Positions 51,331 through 59,960 of a stretch of 63,980 bases of DNA are shown one piece after another. Positions within the stretch are counted from its first letter, which is position 1. Every line of letters starts with the position of its first letter. This DNA is from JBKBKC01 sp046294265 (GTDB lineage: Bacteria > Pseudomonadota > Alphaproteobacteria > Rhodobacterales > Rhodobacteraceae), in NCBI GenBank assembly GCA_046294265.1, contig JBKBKC010000017.1, positions 1 through 63,980 on the forward strand, in the 5' to 3' direction. The position numbers and the translations under genes are program-made. The notes under the pieces were generated by a model. That model searched no databases, was not told where the DNA came from, and was given only the letters and a program-made list of their open reading frames with translations.

Positions 51331-51363
51331 GTGGGATAGGTGATGGGACGACTCAATCCCACC
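51331..51363. promoter_or_regulatory. GTGGGA/TGATGGGA motifs near the right end (candidate arm sites)
   Basis: GTGGGATAG (51331-51339), TGATGGGAC (51341-51349) and the inverted AATCCCACC (51355-51363) cluster about 50 bp inside attR. The outer copies form an 8-bp inverted repeat (GGTGGGAT/ATCCCACC). TGATGGGA also occurs near the integrase start, matching the idea of binding sites at both element ends. Confidence 0.45.
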
Positions 51364-51415
51364 AAAAGACTCTCCGAAAAAGCAAATATTTATCAATAAC
51401 TTGTTTCGGGGAGTT

Positions 51416-51492
51416 TGGTAGGCCCGGAGGGATTCGAACCCCCAACCAAGGCGTTATGAGCGCCCTGCTCTGAACCGTTGAGCTACGGGCCC
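51416..51492 (-). tRNA. tRNA-Ile2 (CAT anticodon, lysidine type), attR
   Basis: Read on the minus strand, the gene folds into a full cloverleaf: acceptor GGGCCCG/CGGGCCT, D-stem GCTC/GAGC, anticodon stem GGGCG/CGCCT with loop CTCATAA, T-stem GGGGG/CCCTC with loop TTCGAAT, and an encoded CCA. The anticodon CAT is at 51456-51458. The C4-G69 and C5-G68 pairs and the TTGGT variable region resemble minor tRNA-Ile(CAT) rather than tRNA-Met; TilS would modify C34. Its last 14 bases are duplicated at 44773-44786. Confidence 0.9.
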
Positions 51493-51630
51493 CCGAGCCC
51501 CACTTGGCTAGGCGGTCGCGCGTCGGGGGTCAAGCCTCGACCGCCGCGACCACGCAAACCCGGCCCGCATTGCGCTGCGCAGGGCTTTGGCCTACAGCGC
51601 GCGGCGGGTGCAATGTGGCTGGGGATCGCG

Positions 51631-52677
51631 ATGGCAACGGGCAGGAACGGGCTGACCTATGCGCAGGCAGGCGTGGACATCGACGCCGGTAATGCGTTGG
51701 TGGAGCGGATCAAACCTGCGGCGGCGGCCACCGCGCGTCCGGGCACAATGGCGGGGCTGGGCGGGTTCGGCGCGCTCTTTGACCTCAGGGCGGCGGGCTA
51801 CACAGACCCGATCTTGGTGGCGGCCACGGACGGCGTGGGGACCAAGCTGCGCATCGCCATCGACACCGGCCTTGTCGATACGATCGGCATCGACTTGGTC
51901 GCGATGTGCGTCAACGACCTTGTGTGCCAAGGGGCGGAACCCCTTTTCTTTCTGGACTATTTCGCCACCGGCAAGCTGGACGTGGATCAGGCCGCGCGCA
52001 TCGTGACGGGCATCGCGCAGGGCTGCGCCGCCGCAGGCTGCGCGCTTGTGGGGGGCGAGACGGCCGAGATGCCCGGCATGTATCACAAGGGCGACTTCGA
52101 CTTAGCGGGCTTTGCCGTGGGGGCGATGGAGCGGGGAGGCGACCTGCCGCGCGACGTTGACGCGGGTGATGTTCTCCTGGGGCTTGCCTCCGACGGGGTG
52201 CACTCCAACGGCTACAGCTTTGTGCGCAAGGTGGTGGAAATGTCGGGTCTGGGGTGGGACGCCCCCTGCCCCTTCGGCCCAGGCCTGCTGGGCGAGGCGC
52301 TGCTCACACCCACGCGGCTCTACGTACGCCCTGCGCTGGCGGCGATCCGGGCGGGTGGCGTCCATGCCCTCGCGCATATCACCGGCGGCGGGCTGACCGA
52401 GAACCCGCCACGCTTCTGCCCCGAGGGGCTGGGCTGCCGGATCGACCTTGGCGTGATCGACCTGCCCCCGGTGTTCCGCTGGCTGCGCGACACCGCCGGG
52501 ATGACAGAGGCCGAACTGCTCAAGACCTTCAACTGCGGGATCGGAATGGTGCTCGCAGTGGCGGCGGACCGGGCCGATGCGCTGGCCGGGCTGCTGGCCG
52601 CCGAGGGCGAAACCGTGCTGCGGATCGGTGACGTGGTGGCCGGGCAGGGAGTGGCATATACCGGCCAACTCGCGTGA
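51631..52677 (+). CDS. purM: Phosphoribosylformylglycinamidine cyclo-ligase
   Basis: The 348-residue enzyme makes AIR in purine synthesis. The start MATGRNGLTYAQAGVDIDAG is the family N-terminus; 51 upstream in-frame residues overlap the tRNA and are rejected. Family motifs are VAATDGVGTKLRIA, MCVNDLVCQGAEPLFFLDY, GGETAEMPGMY, LASDGVHSNGYS and HITGGGLTENPPR. Its stop overlaps the purN GTG start. Confidence 0.95.
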   Translation: MATGRNGLTYAQAGVDIDAGNALVERIKPAAAATARPGTMAGLGGFGALFDLRAAGYTDPILVAATDGVGTKLRIAIDTGLVDTIGIDLVAMCVNDLVCQGAEPLFFLDYFATGKLDVDQAARIVTGIAQGCAAAGCALVGGETAEMPGMYHKGDFDLAGFAVGAMERGGDLPRDVDAGDVLLGLASDGVHSNGYSFVRKVVEMSGLGWDAPCPFGPGLLGEALLTPTRLYVRPALAAIRAGGVHALAHITGGGLTENPPRFCPEGLGCRIDLGVIDLPPVFRWLRDTAGMTEAELLKTFNCGIGMVLAVAADRADALAGLLAAEGETVLRIGDVVAGQGVAYTGQLA

Positions 52678-53264
52678 AGCGTGTCGCCATCCTGATCTCG
52701 GGCGGCGGGTCGAACATGCTGGCCCTTGCGCGCTCGATGACCGGGGATCATCCGGCGCGTCCCGTGCTGGTGCTGTCGAACGATCCGGGGGCGGGGGGGC
52801 TGGCGCGGGCCGCCGCGCTCGGGATTACCTTGGATGTGGTGGATCACCGGCCGTTCGGACACGACCGCAAAGCGTTCGAGGCGGCGTTGGAGCGGCCGCT
52901 GCATGCGGCCCGGCCCGACATCATTTGCCTCGCAGGGTTCATGCGGGTTCTGACGGAGGGTTTCGTGGCGCAGTTTGCTGGCCGCATGCTGAACATCCAT
53001 CCGTCCCTTCTGCCGAAATATCCGGGCCTACACACTCACGCGCGGGCGTTGGCGGCGGGTGACGCAGAGGCTGGCTGTACCGTGCATGAGGTGACGGCGG
53101 ATCTGGATGCAGGGCCGATCCTGGGCCAGGCGCGGGTGCCTGTGATGCCGGGCGACACGCCCGACACGCTGGCGGCGCGCGTTCTGGTGCAGGAGCATCG
53201 CCTTTACCCCGCCGTGCTGCGGCGTTTCGCAGCGGGTGACCGGACACCGGTCCACCTGCCCTGA
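52674..53264 (+). CDS. purN: Phosphoribosylglycinamide formyltransferase
   Basis: The 196-residue enzyme uses 10-formyl-THF to formylate GAR. The start is GTG overlapping purM (GTGA). Motifs: ISGGGSNMLAL near the N-terminus, LAGFMRVL, the catalytic region NIHPSLLPKYPGLHTHARAL, and the D-containing VHEVTADLDAGPIL. The arrangement purM-purN is the usual operon. Confidence 0.95.
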   Translation: MKRVAILISGGGSNMLALARSMTGDHPARPVLVLSNDPGAGGLARAAALGITLDVVDHRPFGHDRKAFEAALERPLHAARPDIICLAGFMRVLTEGFVAQFAGRMLNIHPSLLPKYPGLHTHARALAAGDAEAGCTVHEVTADLDAGPILGQARVPVMPGDTPDTLAARVLVQEHRLYPAVLRRFAAGDRTPVHLP

Positions 53265-53431
53265 CGGCGCGGCACCGTTGGGCCAGCCCGCCGGCGCCCC
53301 ACAGGCCCGACAGGCCGCAGCCCTGCCGAACAATTGCGCAGCAACGGCATGGCAGCATGTTCTTTCCTTTTCGGTCGTCGCTGCCTAAGAGGGATCATGG
53401 CGGGATGACCCCGCACTCCCAGGGCGGACCC

Positions 53432-54589
53432 ATGCGCACCATCACCACGACCGACGACCTTGCCGCCTTCTGCGCGGCGGCCAAGGCGGAGCCCTATGTC
53501 ACCATCGACACCGAGTTCCTGCGCGAACGCACTTATTGGGCAAAGCTCTGCCTGATCCAGATGGCCCTGCCCGGAAAGACCGGCGACGCGGTTCTGGTAG
53601 ATCCGGTGGAGGGTGAGGGGATGTCGATGGACCCCCTTTACGACCTCTTTCGCCATAAGGGCACGGTCAAGGTGTTCCACGCCGCCCGGCAGGACCTGGA
53701 AATCTTCTTTGTCGAGGGAAACGTCTTTCCCGACCCGCTGTTCGACACCCAGATCGCCGCTATGGTCTGCGGGTTCGGCGAACAGGCGGGATATGAGACG
53801 CTGGTGCGCAAGATCGCCCATCAGGCGCTGGACAAGACCAGCCGTTTCACCGACTGGTCGCGCCGCCCGCTGTCGGAGGCGCAGAAGGTCTATGCGCTGG
53901 CCGATGTGACGCATCTGCGCGTGATTTATGAAAGCCTGTCCGCACAGCTTGCCAAATCCGGCCGCCAGCCCTGGGTCGAGGAGGAACTGCGCGTCCTGAC
54001 CGACCCCGCCACATACACGGTGACCCCCGAGGACGCCTGGCAGCGGATCAAGACGCGCACATCGTCGGCCCGGTTCCTTGCGGTGGTCAAGGAACTGGCG
54101 CGGTTCCGCGAGGAATACGCGCAGCGCCAGAACATCCCACGATCGCGGGTCCTGAAGGATGACGCGTTGTTGGAACTCGCCTCCACCAAGCCGACCAACC
54201 ACGAAGAGCTGGGCCGCTCGCGCCTCTTGCTGCGCGAGGGGCGACGGGGTGACATCGCCGACGGTCTTTTGGCGGCAGTCAAGGCGGGGCTCGAGATGCG
54301 GCCGGAGGACATGCCAAAACCCGAACCCGAGCGCGATCAGGCCCAGGTGAACCCGGCGCTGGCCGATCTGCTGCGGGTGCTTTTGAAGGCGAAGGCCGAG
54401 ACCCTGGGCGTGGCGCCGCGCCTCATCGCGTCGGCGGCGGAGCTTGACGCCATTGCGGGTGGTGCGCGCAACGGCGAGGCGCTTGCCGGCTGGCGGCGCG
54501 AAGCTTTTGGCGAGGACGCGCTGCGGCTGTGCAAGGGCGAGATCGCGCTGACCGCCAAAGGGTCCGAGGTGCGGATCATCCGGCTGTAG
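53432..54589 (+). CDS. rnd: Ribonuclease D
   Basis: The 385-residue 3'-5' exoribonuclease trims tRNA 3' ends. The start MRTITTTDDL is taken; 25 upstream residues are weak. The DEDD residues are visible: DTEFLRE, FHAARQDLEIF and DVTHLRVIYESL. An HRDC region follows (about 215-290, AWQRIKTRTSSARFLAVVKE). The length is normal for the family. Confidence 0.94.
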   Translation: MRTITTTDDLAAFCAAAKAEPYVTIDTEFLRERTYWAKLCLIQMALPGKTGDAVLVDPVEGEGMSMDPLYDLFRHKGTVKVFHAARQDLEIFFVEGNVFPDPLFDTQIAAMVCGFGEQAGYETLVRKIAHQALDKTSRFTDWSRRPLSEAQKVYALADVTHLRVIYESLSAQLAKSGRQPWVEEELRVLTDPATYTVTPEDAWQRIKTRTSSARFLAVVKELARFREEYAQRQNIPRSRVLKDDALLELASTKPTNHEELGRSRLLLREGRRGDIADGLLAAVKAGLEMRPEDMPKPEPERDQAQVNPALADLLRVLLKAKAETLGVAPRLIASAAELDAIAGGARNGEALAGWRREAFGEDALRLCKGEIALTAKGSEVRIIRL

Positions 54590-54649
54590 TGCCGGTGGTG
54601 GGTGCGGGACGCTCCGCGGGGGGTATTTCAAGCATCGGGAAGCGGCAGG

Positions 54650-55108
54650 TCAGCGCCGCGTGGTGCGCGCGCTGCGTTCGCCTTGCACCGTGATCTGGCG
54701 GATGCCGTCGATCTTTTGATTGGTCAGGAACGTGGCCACGACCACCTCACGCGACTGGCGGGTGGAGACGGGGGTGGTGCGCGGTGGCGGAAAGATGCGG
54801 AAATCATAGACCAGCACACCATTCTCGTCGATCGGGCGGGCCACCAGCTCGGCCTTCCAGTAGCCTTGCGTCGGCGGCAGGCCCACGGCGCGGATGATCA
54901 CGCCGCCCTGGGTGCGGTCGAGCGTGAGATCGGTGACCTCGGCCACGAGTTGGCGGCGGTCGCGCGTGACCCGCGCATCTGCGGCCTGCACCGTTGCGGG
55001 TTGCGAACGGCCGAACCAGTTGAACGGGTTGAGCCGCGACTCGGCAAGGCGTCCGCAGGCGGTCAGCGACAGCACCATCACCAACATGGCCAGAAGCGGT
55101 TTCTGCAT
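54650..55108 (-). CDS. Putative lipoprotein
   Basis: The 152-residue protein has a signal peptide with lipobox LTAC (Cys18). The mature domain (RLNPFNWFGRS, DRRQLVAEVTDLTLDRTQGG, YDFRIFPPPRTTP, GIRQITVQGERS) resembles small outer-membrane lipoproteins found across Rhodobacteraceae; I cannot name the family. It is divergent from sufE. Confidence 0.7.
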   Translation of the reverse strand: MQKPLLAMLVMVLSLTACGRLAESRLNPFNWFGRSQPATVQAADARVTRDRRQLVAEVTDLTLDRTQGGVIIRAVGLPPTQGYWKAELVARPIDENGVLVYDFRIFPPPRTTPVSTRQSREVVVATFLTNQKIDGIRQITVQGERSARTTRR

Positions 55109-55246
55109 GGATGGTTTCCCCTGTCTCGTCCGGCCGCGTGGTCGTAGTGTCTTGGGTAGCCGATGCGGAGGGCTTTGAAAAGCCGCCGCGGCTGGACGAT
55201 TGATGCGCGACGCCCTACCTGTAGGCGCGTCGCGAGGAGCCCGCCC

Positions 55247-55654
55247 ATGTCCACCCCCGCCTTTGACGAGATCGCCGAAACCTTTGCCTTTCTGGAAGAC
55301 TGGGAGGACCGCTATCGCCATCTGATCGAGCTTGGGCGCGCGATGCCGCCGCTGGAGGACGCACTGAAAGCGCCGGCGTTCAAGGTGGACGGCTGCGCCA
55401 GCCAGGTCTGGCTGCGCCCGCAGGTGAAGGGCGGGCGGTTCGATTTCGAGGGTGACAGCGACGCGATGATCGTGCGCGGGCTGATCGCGGTGCTGCATGC
55501 CTTGTATGCCGGGCTGCCAGTGGCCGAGGTAGGCCGCGTGGATGCCGCGGCGGAACTGGCGCGGCTGGGCCTGGACCGGCATCTGTCGTCGCAACGGTCC
55601 AACGGCGTGCGGGCGATGGTGGCGCGCATCCGCGAGGTGGCGGCGGCGCACTGA
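55247..55654 (+). CDS. sufE: Cysteine desulfurization protein SufE
   Basis: The 135-residue protein accepts sulfur from SufS for Fe-S cluster assembly. The start has GAGGAG upstream. The active Cys is C50 in KVDGCASQVWL, preceded by LEDWEDRYRHLIELG. No suf operon is adjacent. Confidence 0.93.
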   Translation: MSTPAFDEIAETFAFLEDWEDRYRHLIELGRAMPPLEDALKAPAFKVDGCASQVWLRPQVKGGRFDFEGDSDAMIVRGLIAVLHALYAGLPVAEVGRVDAAAELARLGLDRHLSSQRSNGVRAMVARIREVAAAH

Positions 55655-55678
55655 CCCGCGGCGCGGTGGATCGGCAGG

Positions 55679-56023
55679 TCAGTCCAGACGTTCCACCGTG
55701 ATGCGGTCGGTGTAGAAGGCCAGATGCCCCGCGATCGCCTCCAGCCCCGCCTTCGGCATCTCATAGGACCAGACGGCGTTGTCCAGCCTGCCCTCCGGCG
55801 TGACCACCGAGAAATAGCTGGCCTGCCCCTTCCACGGGCAGGTGCTGCTGCGGTCGCTGCGGTCCAACATCGCCATGGCGATATCCGCGCGCGGGAAATA
55901 CATCACCGCGGCCATCCCGCCCTCGGTAAGTTCCTGCACCCGCGCACTTTCGCCGACGACGGCTCCTCCGGCGCGCACGACCCAGGTGCCGGGTGCGGTT
56001 CGGATACGGATGTGATCGGCCAT
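55679..56023 (-). CDS. DUF427 domain protein
   Basis: The 114-residue protein has the DUF427 pattern: VVRAGGAVVGESARV, VMYFPRADI, STCPWKGQASYFSV, AVWSYEMP and LAFYTDRITVE. The small beta-barrel's function is unknown. The start MADHIRIR is chosen. It lies directly downstream of the aminopeptidase gene's far end and converges with sufE. Confidence 0.88.
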   Translation of the reverse strand: MADHIRIRTAPGTWVVRAGGAVVGESARVQELTEGGMAAVMYFPRADIAMAMLDRSDRSSTCPWKGQASYFSVVTPEGRLDNAVWSYEMPKAGLEAIAGHLAFYTDRITVERLD

Positions 56024-56046
56024 GTCTGCCCCCGTTGGATATGTCG

Positions 56047-57843
56047 TCACAGTGGCAGGGTTGCGGCGAAAAGCCAGTCCCGCGTTGCGGCAGTCACGTG
56101 GTCTTTCAGATTTGCTCGCACCTCGGCGTGGTAGGTGTCGAGCCAGGCACGCTCACCGGGAGACAGCATGTCGGGCAGGACGAGGCGGCGGTCAAAGGGC
56201 ACCAAGGTCAGCGTCTCGAAGGCGTGTTGGGCGCGGACATCGCCCAGAGGCGGGGCCACGGTCACCACGATCAGGTTCTCCAGCCGGATACCAAAGGCGC
56301 CTTCGCGATAGTATCCCGGCTCGTTCGACAGGATCATGCCGGGGTCGAGCGGCACCTCCGACAGGCGCGACAGGCGCTGCGGCCCCTCATGCACGCTCAG
56401 GAACGCACCCACACCATGCCCGGTGCCATGGTCGAAATCCTGCCCCGCCAACCACAGGGGATAGCGCGCAAGCGGATCGAGGTCGCGCCCCGCGAGGCCG
56501 CGCGGAAACCGCACCCGGCTGATGGCGATCAGGCCCTGCAGCACGCGGGTATAGCAGGCGCGCGCCTCGTCGCCGGGGTCGCCAACGGCCAGGGTGCGGG
56601 TGATGTCGGTGGTGCCATCCACATATTGCGCGCCGGAATCCACCAAAAGAAGCTCGCCCGCCCGCACCGGTCGGTTGGACCCTTCGGTGACGCGGTAATG
56701 CATGATGGCCCCGTTGGGCCCCGCGCCGCAGATCGTGTCAAAGCTGATGTCGTGCAGCGCGTTGGTCGCGCGGCGAAACCCCTCCAGCCGCCGCACCACA
56801 TCGATTTCGGTCAGCCCGCCACCCGGGGCCGCATCGTCGAGCCAGCACAGGAATTCGCACATCGCGGCGCCGTCGCGCAGATGCGCCGAACGCATGCCCG
56901 CGATCTCGGCCTCGGTCTTGCGTGCCTTGGGCAGACGGCAGGGGTCGTCGCCCCAGGCGACCGGCACGCCCGCCTCTTCCAGCTCTCGGCTGACGGACAG
57001 GGGAGCGGTGGTGCGGTCCACCCGCACGGGGCCGTGCAGCAAGCGCAGCACGGGCACAAGCGCGGCAGGCGGGCGCAGGCTGATGTCGGGGCCCAGATGC
57101 GCCCGCAGGCCATCGTCGAACTTCGCGGCATCGGCGAAAAGCGTCAGGCGCCCGTCGTCATGCAACACGGCAAAGCCATGCAGCACCGGGTTGCGCGGCA
57201 CGTCCGCGCCGCGAATGTTCAAGAGCCAGCAGAGCGAATCGGGCAGCGTGATCACCGCCGCCCGCTGCCCCGCCTGCCGCAGCGCTTCCGCCAGATCGGC
57301 GCGCTTTTGGGCAGATGATCGCCCCGCCAGCGCCTCGGGATGCGCGAAGGCCCGGCCCACGGGTGGCCCCGGCTGATCGGGCCAGATGGCATCGACCATG
57401 TTGGCGACGGGGCGGAGGGTCACACCCGACCCCGACAGCCCATCTTGCAGCCGCGCGACGTCCTCCGCCGTTTGCAGCCAGGGGTCGAACCCCACCACCC
57501 CCTCGGCGAGATGCCCCCTGATCCATGCGGCAGGCTTCGTTTCGGGCCAGGCCACCGGGGTAAAGGCCGCCAGATCGACCTGCTGCTTGACCTGCACGCG
57601 GTAACGGCCATCGACAAACACACCCGCCACGTCGGGAAGCACCACCGCAAACCCCGCCGACCCTGTGAAGCCGGTCAGCCAACCAAGCCGCTCATCCCGC
57701 GCGGCCACATATTCGCCCTGATGCGCGTCGCTGCGGGGCACGATGAAACCCGCAAGCCCCTCGCTCGCCAGCCGTTTCCGAAGCGCTGCAAGCCGGGACG
57801 CCCCCTGCGCCGGATCGGATGTCGCCGCAAAGCTCTGAAACAT
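56047..57843 (-). CDS. pepP: Xaa-Pro aminopeptidase (M24B, aminopeptidase P)
   Basis: The 598-residue metallopeptidase has two N-terminal creatinase-like domains (about 1-310) and the pita-bread M24 domain. Metal ligands are visible: D in VDSGAQYVDGTTDIT (two Asp), H in GTGHGVG, E in SNEPGYY and E in RLENLI. An M24C-type C-terminal extension follows. It removes N-terminal residues before Pro. The symbol is by family. Confidence 0.92.
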   Translation of the reverse strand: MFQSFAATSDPAQGASRLAALRKRLASEGLAGFIVPRSDAHQGEYVAARDERLGWLTGFTGSAGFAVVLPDVAGVFVDGRYRVQVKQQVDLAAFTPVAWPETKPAAWIRGHLAEGVVGFDPWLQTAEDVARLQDGLSGSGVTLRPVANMVDAIWPDQPGPPVGRAFAHPEALAGRSSAQKRADLAEALRQAGQRAAVITLPDSLCWLLNIRGADVPRNPVLHGFAVLHDDGRLTLFADAAKFDDGLRAHLGPDISLRPPAALVPVLRLLHGPVRVDRTTAPLSVSRELEEAGVPVAWGDDPCRLPKARKTEAEIAGMRSAHLRDGAAMCEFLCWLDDAAPGGGLTEIDVVRRLEGFRRATNALHDISFDTICGAGPNGAIMHYRVTEGSNRPVRAGELLLVDSGAQYVDGTTDITRTLAVGDPGDEARACYTRVLQGLIAISRVRFPRGLAGRDLDPLARYPLWLAGQDFDHGTGHGVGAFLSVHEGPQRLSRLSEVPLDPGMILSNEPGYYREGAFGIRLENLIVVTVAPPLGDVRAQHAFETLTLVPFDRRLVLPDMLSPGERAWLDTYHAEVRANLKDHVTAATRDWLFAATLPL

Positions 57844-57848
57844 CGTGC

Positions 57849-57906
57849 GTCTTCTTCTGTCTGAAAATATCCTCGGGGGGTGCAGGGGGGCAGACAGCCC
57901 CCCTGC
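57849..57906. repeat. Dispersed hairpin-plus-tail repeat, copy 8 (class B)
   Basis: The tail GTCTTCTTCTGTCTGAAAAT plus ATCC lies at 57849-57872. The perfect 9-bp hairpin GCAGGGGGG/CCCCCCTGC with loop CAGACAG is at 57882-57906 and abuts the cobT stop codon (57907). The aminopeptidase start (57843) lies six bases beyond the tail. Confidence 0.78.
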
Positions 57907-59775
57907 TTACCCGACCCGCCGCATCCCCAACACCCGCGCCCGCTTGCGCGGGTGACGGTCGAACAGGCTCGCCAGCTGTTCGGTCATGGCCCCGGCAAGC
58001 TGCTCCACATCCGTGATCGTCACCGCGCGGCTGTAATAGCGCGTCACGTCATGGCCGATGCCGATGGCGATCAGTTCCACCTGCCGCCGCCGCTCCACCA
58101 TCGCGATCACGTCGCGCAGGTGCTTTTCCAGATAGTTCGCCGGGTTCACCGACAGCGTGCTGTCATCCACCGGAGCCCCGTCCGAAATCACCATCAGCAC
58201 CCGCCGCGCCTCGGGCCGGTTGCTGATGCGCCGATGCGCCCATTCCAGCGCCTCGCCGTCGATGTTCTCCTTCAAAAGGCCCTCTTTCATCATCAGGCCC
58301 AGATTGTTGCGCACCCGCCGCCAGGGCGCGTCCGCCGCCTTGTAGATGATGTGGCGCAGGTCATTGAGCCGCCCCGGACCCTGCACCCGCCCCTGCGCCA
58401 GCCAGCGTTCGCGGCTTTGCCCGCCCTTCCAGGCGCGGGTGGTGAAGCCCAGGATCTCCACCTTCACATCGCAGCGCTCCAGCGTGCGCGCCATCACATC
58501 CGCGCAGATCGCGGCGATGGAAATCGGCCGCCCCCGCATCGAGCCGGAATTGTCCAGAAGGATCGTGACCACCGTATCGCGAAACTCGGTGTCCTTCTCG
58601 CGCTTGAAGGACAGGGGCGTGGTCGGGTTCGCCACCACCCGCGCGAGCCGTCCGGCATCCAGCGTGCCCTCCTCCAGATCGAACTCCCAACTGCGGTTCT
58701 GCTGTGCCTGAAGGCGGCGCTGCAGCTTGTTCGCCAGCCGCCCCACGGCGCCTTTCAGGGGTTCCAGCTGCTGGTCCAGATAGGCGCGCAGCCGTTCCAG
58801 CTCTGCCGGTTCGGCAAGGTCCTCGGCCTTGATCTCCTCATCGAAATCGGTGGTGTAGGCGCCATAGTTCGGATCGGCATCAGAGTGGGGTGGGGGGGCG
58901 GGCGGCTCTGGCGGGGCCTCGCCCTCGGGCATCTCGGCCTCTTCGCCCTCTTCCATCTCGGCCAGGTCATCCTGGCTGAGGCTGGCCTCGGCGGCGTCCT
59001 GCTGCTGGTCCTGGGTCTGATCGGGCTCGGCCTCGGCTTCGCTGTCCTCTTCCTCCTGGCCTTCGCTGTCGGGCTGGTCCTGGTTTTCTTCGGCCTCGTC
59101 GCCCGCGGCATCGTCGTCCATCTGGTCGGGGTCGTCGCCCAGCTGGTCGCCATAGCCAAGGTCGGAAATCACTTGGCGCGCCAGCCTCGCGAACCCGGCC
59201 TGATCGGCCAGCACCTCGCCCATGCCCTCCAGCGTGCCGCTGGCCTGCCCCTCGATCACCCCGCGCCACAGGTCCATGACGTTCTGTGCGCCCTTGGGCA
59301 TGTCGCGCCCCGTCGCCAGATGCCGCACCAGATAGCCCGCCGCTGTGGAGAGCGGCGCATCCGACGCCTGGGTGATCTGCGCATATCCCTTGCGCTCGGC
59401 CTCATGCGCGATCTTGGCGTCGATGTTGCCGGCCGTGCCGGGCATCGCACGCGCACCCACCGCCTCGCAGCGCGCGGTTTCCATCGCGTCGTAGATGTCG
59501 CGCGCCAGTTGCCCCGCAGGCGCGTATTTTGCCGCCACAGCCTCGTCGTGATAGCGGCGACGGAGCGCAAAGGCATCCGCTGTGCCGCGTGCCAGCATCA
59601 CCTCGTCGCGCGTCATGCGGCGGCTGACCTGCGGCAGGCGCACGCCCTCGCGGTTCATGCCTGCGGGATCGACCGAATAGGTCACGGTCATGTCGGGATC
59701 ATCCGCCATGGTCCGCGTGGCCTCGGCCAGCGCCTTCTTGAACGGGTCTGCGGGGTTGTCACCGGGCTTGCTCAT
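57907..59775 (-). CDS. cobT: Cobaltochelatase subunit CobT
   Basis: The 622-residue protein is part of the aerobic CobNST complex that inserts cobalt in B12 synthesis. The start MSKPGDNPADPFKKAL is chosen over a frame 49 residues longer. A very acidic linker (about 215-300, DDDAAGDEAEENQDQPDSEG) is followed by a VWA domain with MIDAS motif DNSGSMRG (about 407-414). cobS lies 1.7 kb away on the same strand with small genes between. cobN is not in the window. Confidence 0.92.
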   Translation of the reverse strand: MSKPGDNPADPFKKALAEATRTMADDPDMTVTYSVDPAGMNREGVRLPQVSRRMTRDEVMLARGTADAFALRRRYHDEAVAAKYAPAGQLARDIYDAMETARCEAVGARAMPGTAGNIDAKIAHEAERKGYAQITQASDAPLSTAAGYLVRHLATGRDMPKGAQNVMDLWRGVIEGQASGTLEGMGEVLADQAGFARLARQVISDLGYGDQLGDDPDQMDDDAAGDEAEENQDQPDSEGQEEEDSEAEAEPDQTQDQQQDAAEASLSQDDLAEMEEGEEAEMPEGEAPPEPPAPPPHSDADPNYGAYTTDFDEEIKAEDLAEPAELERLRAYLDQQLEPLKGAVGRLANKLQRRLQAQQNRSWEFDLEEGTLDAGRLARVVANPTTPLSFKREKDTEFRDTVVTILLDNSGSMRGRPISIAAICADVMARTLERCDVKVEILGFTTRAWKGGQSRERWLAQGRVQGPGRLNDLRHIIYKAADAPWRRVRNNLGLMMKEGLLKENIDGEALEWAHRRISNRPEARRVLMVISDGAPVDDSTLSVNPANYLEKHLRDVIAMVERRRQVELIAIGIGHDVTRYYSRAVTITDVEQLAGAMTEQLASLFDRHPRKRARVLGMRRVG

Positions 59776-59960
59776 GAGCGCCAGATAAATCACCACGCGC
59801 GCCCTGCCACAAGTCCCGACCATGCGCCGAAACGGCCGCGGCGCCGACGGGTGCATGGATCGACAGAACCTGTGCGACGATGCACGGGGGCCGCACTTGC
59901 TCGCGATCCACTGCGTGGTCACATTTCCCGCAGGTCATCCACAACCGTCAGGAGCACCCC

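Larger units (their letters stand above)
44773..51429. mobile_element. 6.7-kb element integrated at tRNA-Ile2(CAT), phage/satellite-like remnant
   Basis: It is bounded by 14-bp direct repeats of the tRNA-Ile2 3' end, with a tyrosine integrase 160 bp inside the left end and the intact tRNA at the right end. The cargo is int, an unknown ORF, two AlpA-like regulators, a coiled-coil ORF, a decayed ParB-like segment, an XRE-like ORF, a virion-like ORF, a small-terminase-like ORF and one unknown ORF. No primase, portal, capsid, large terminase or conjugation gene was found. It looks like a degenerate phage satellite or prophage remnant. Confidence 0.8.

Noticed and set aside
53015..53045. CCGAAATATCCGGGCC in purN looked like a repeat core
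   Set aside because: It encodes the conserved catalytic LPKYPGLH of PurN and lacks both the tail flank and the hairpin.
54600..54650. GGGGGGTATTTCAAGCATCGGG after rnd as another repeat copy
   Set aside because: The tail differs at too many positions and no hairpin is paired with it; possibly a decayed copy but not supportable.
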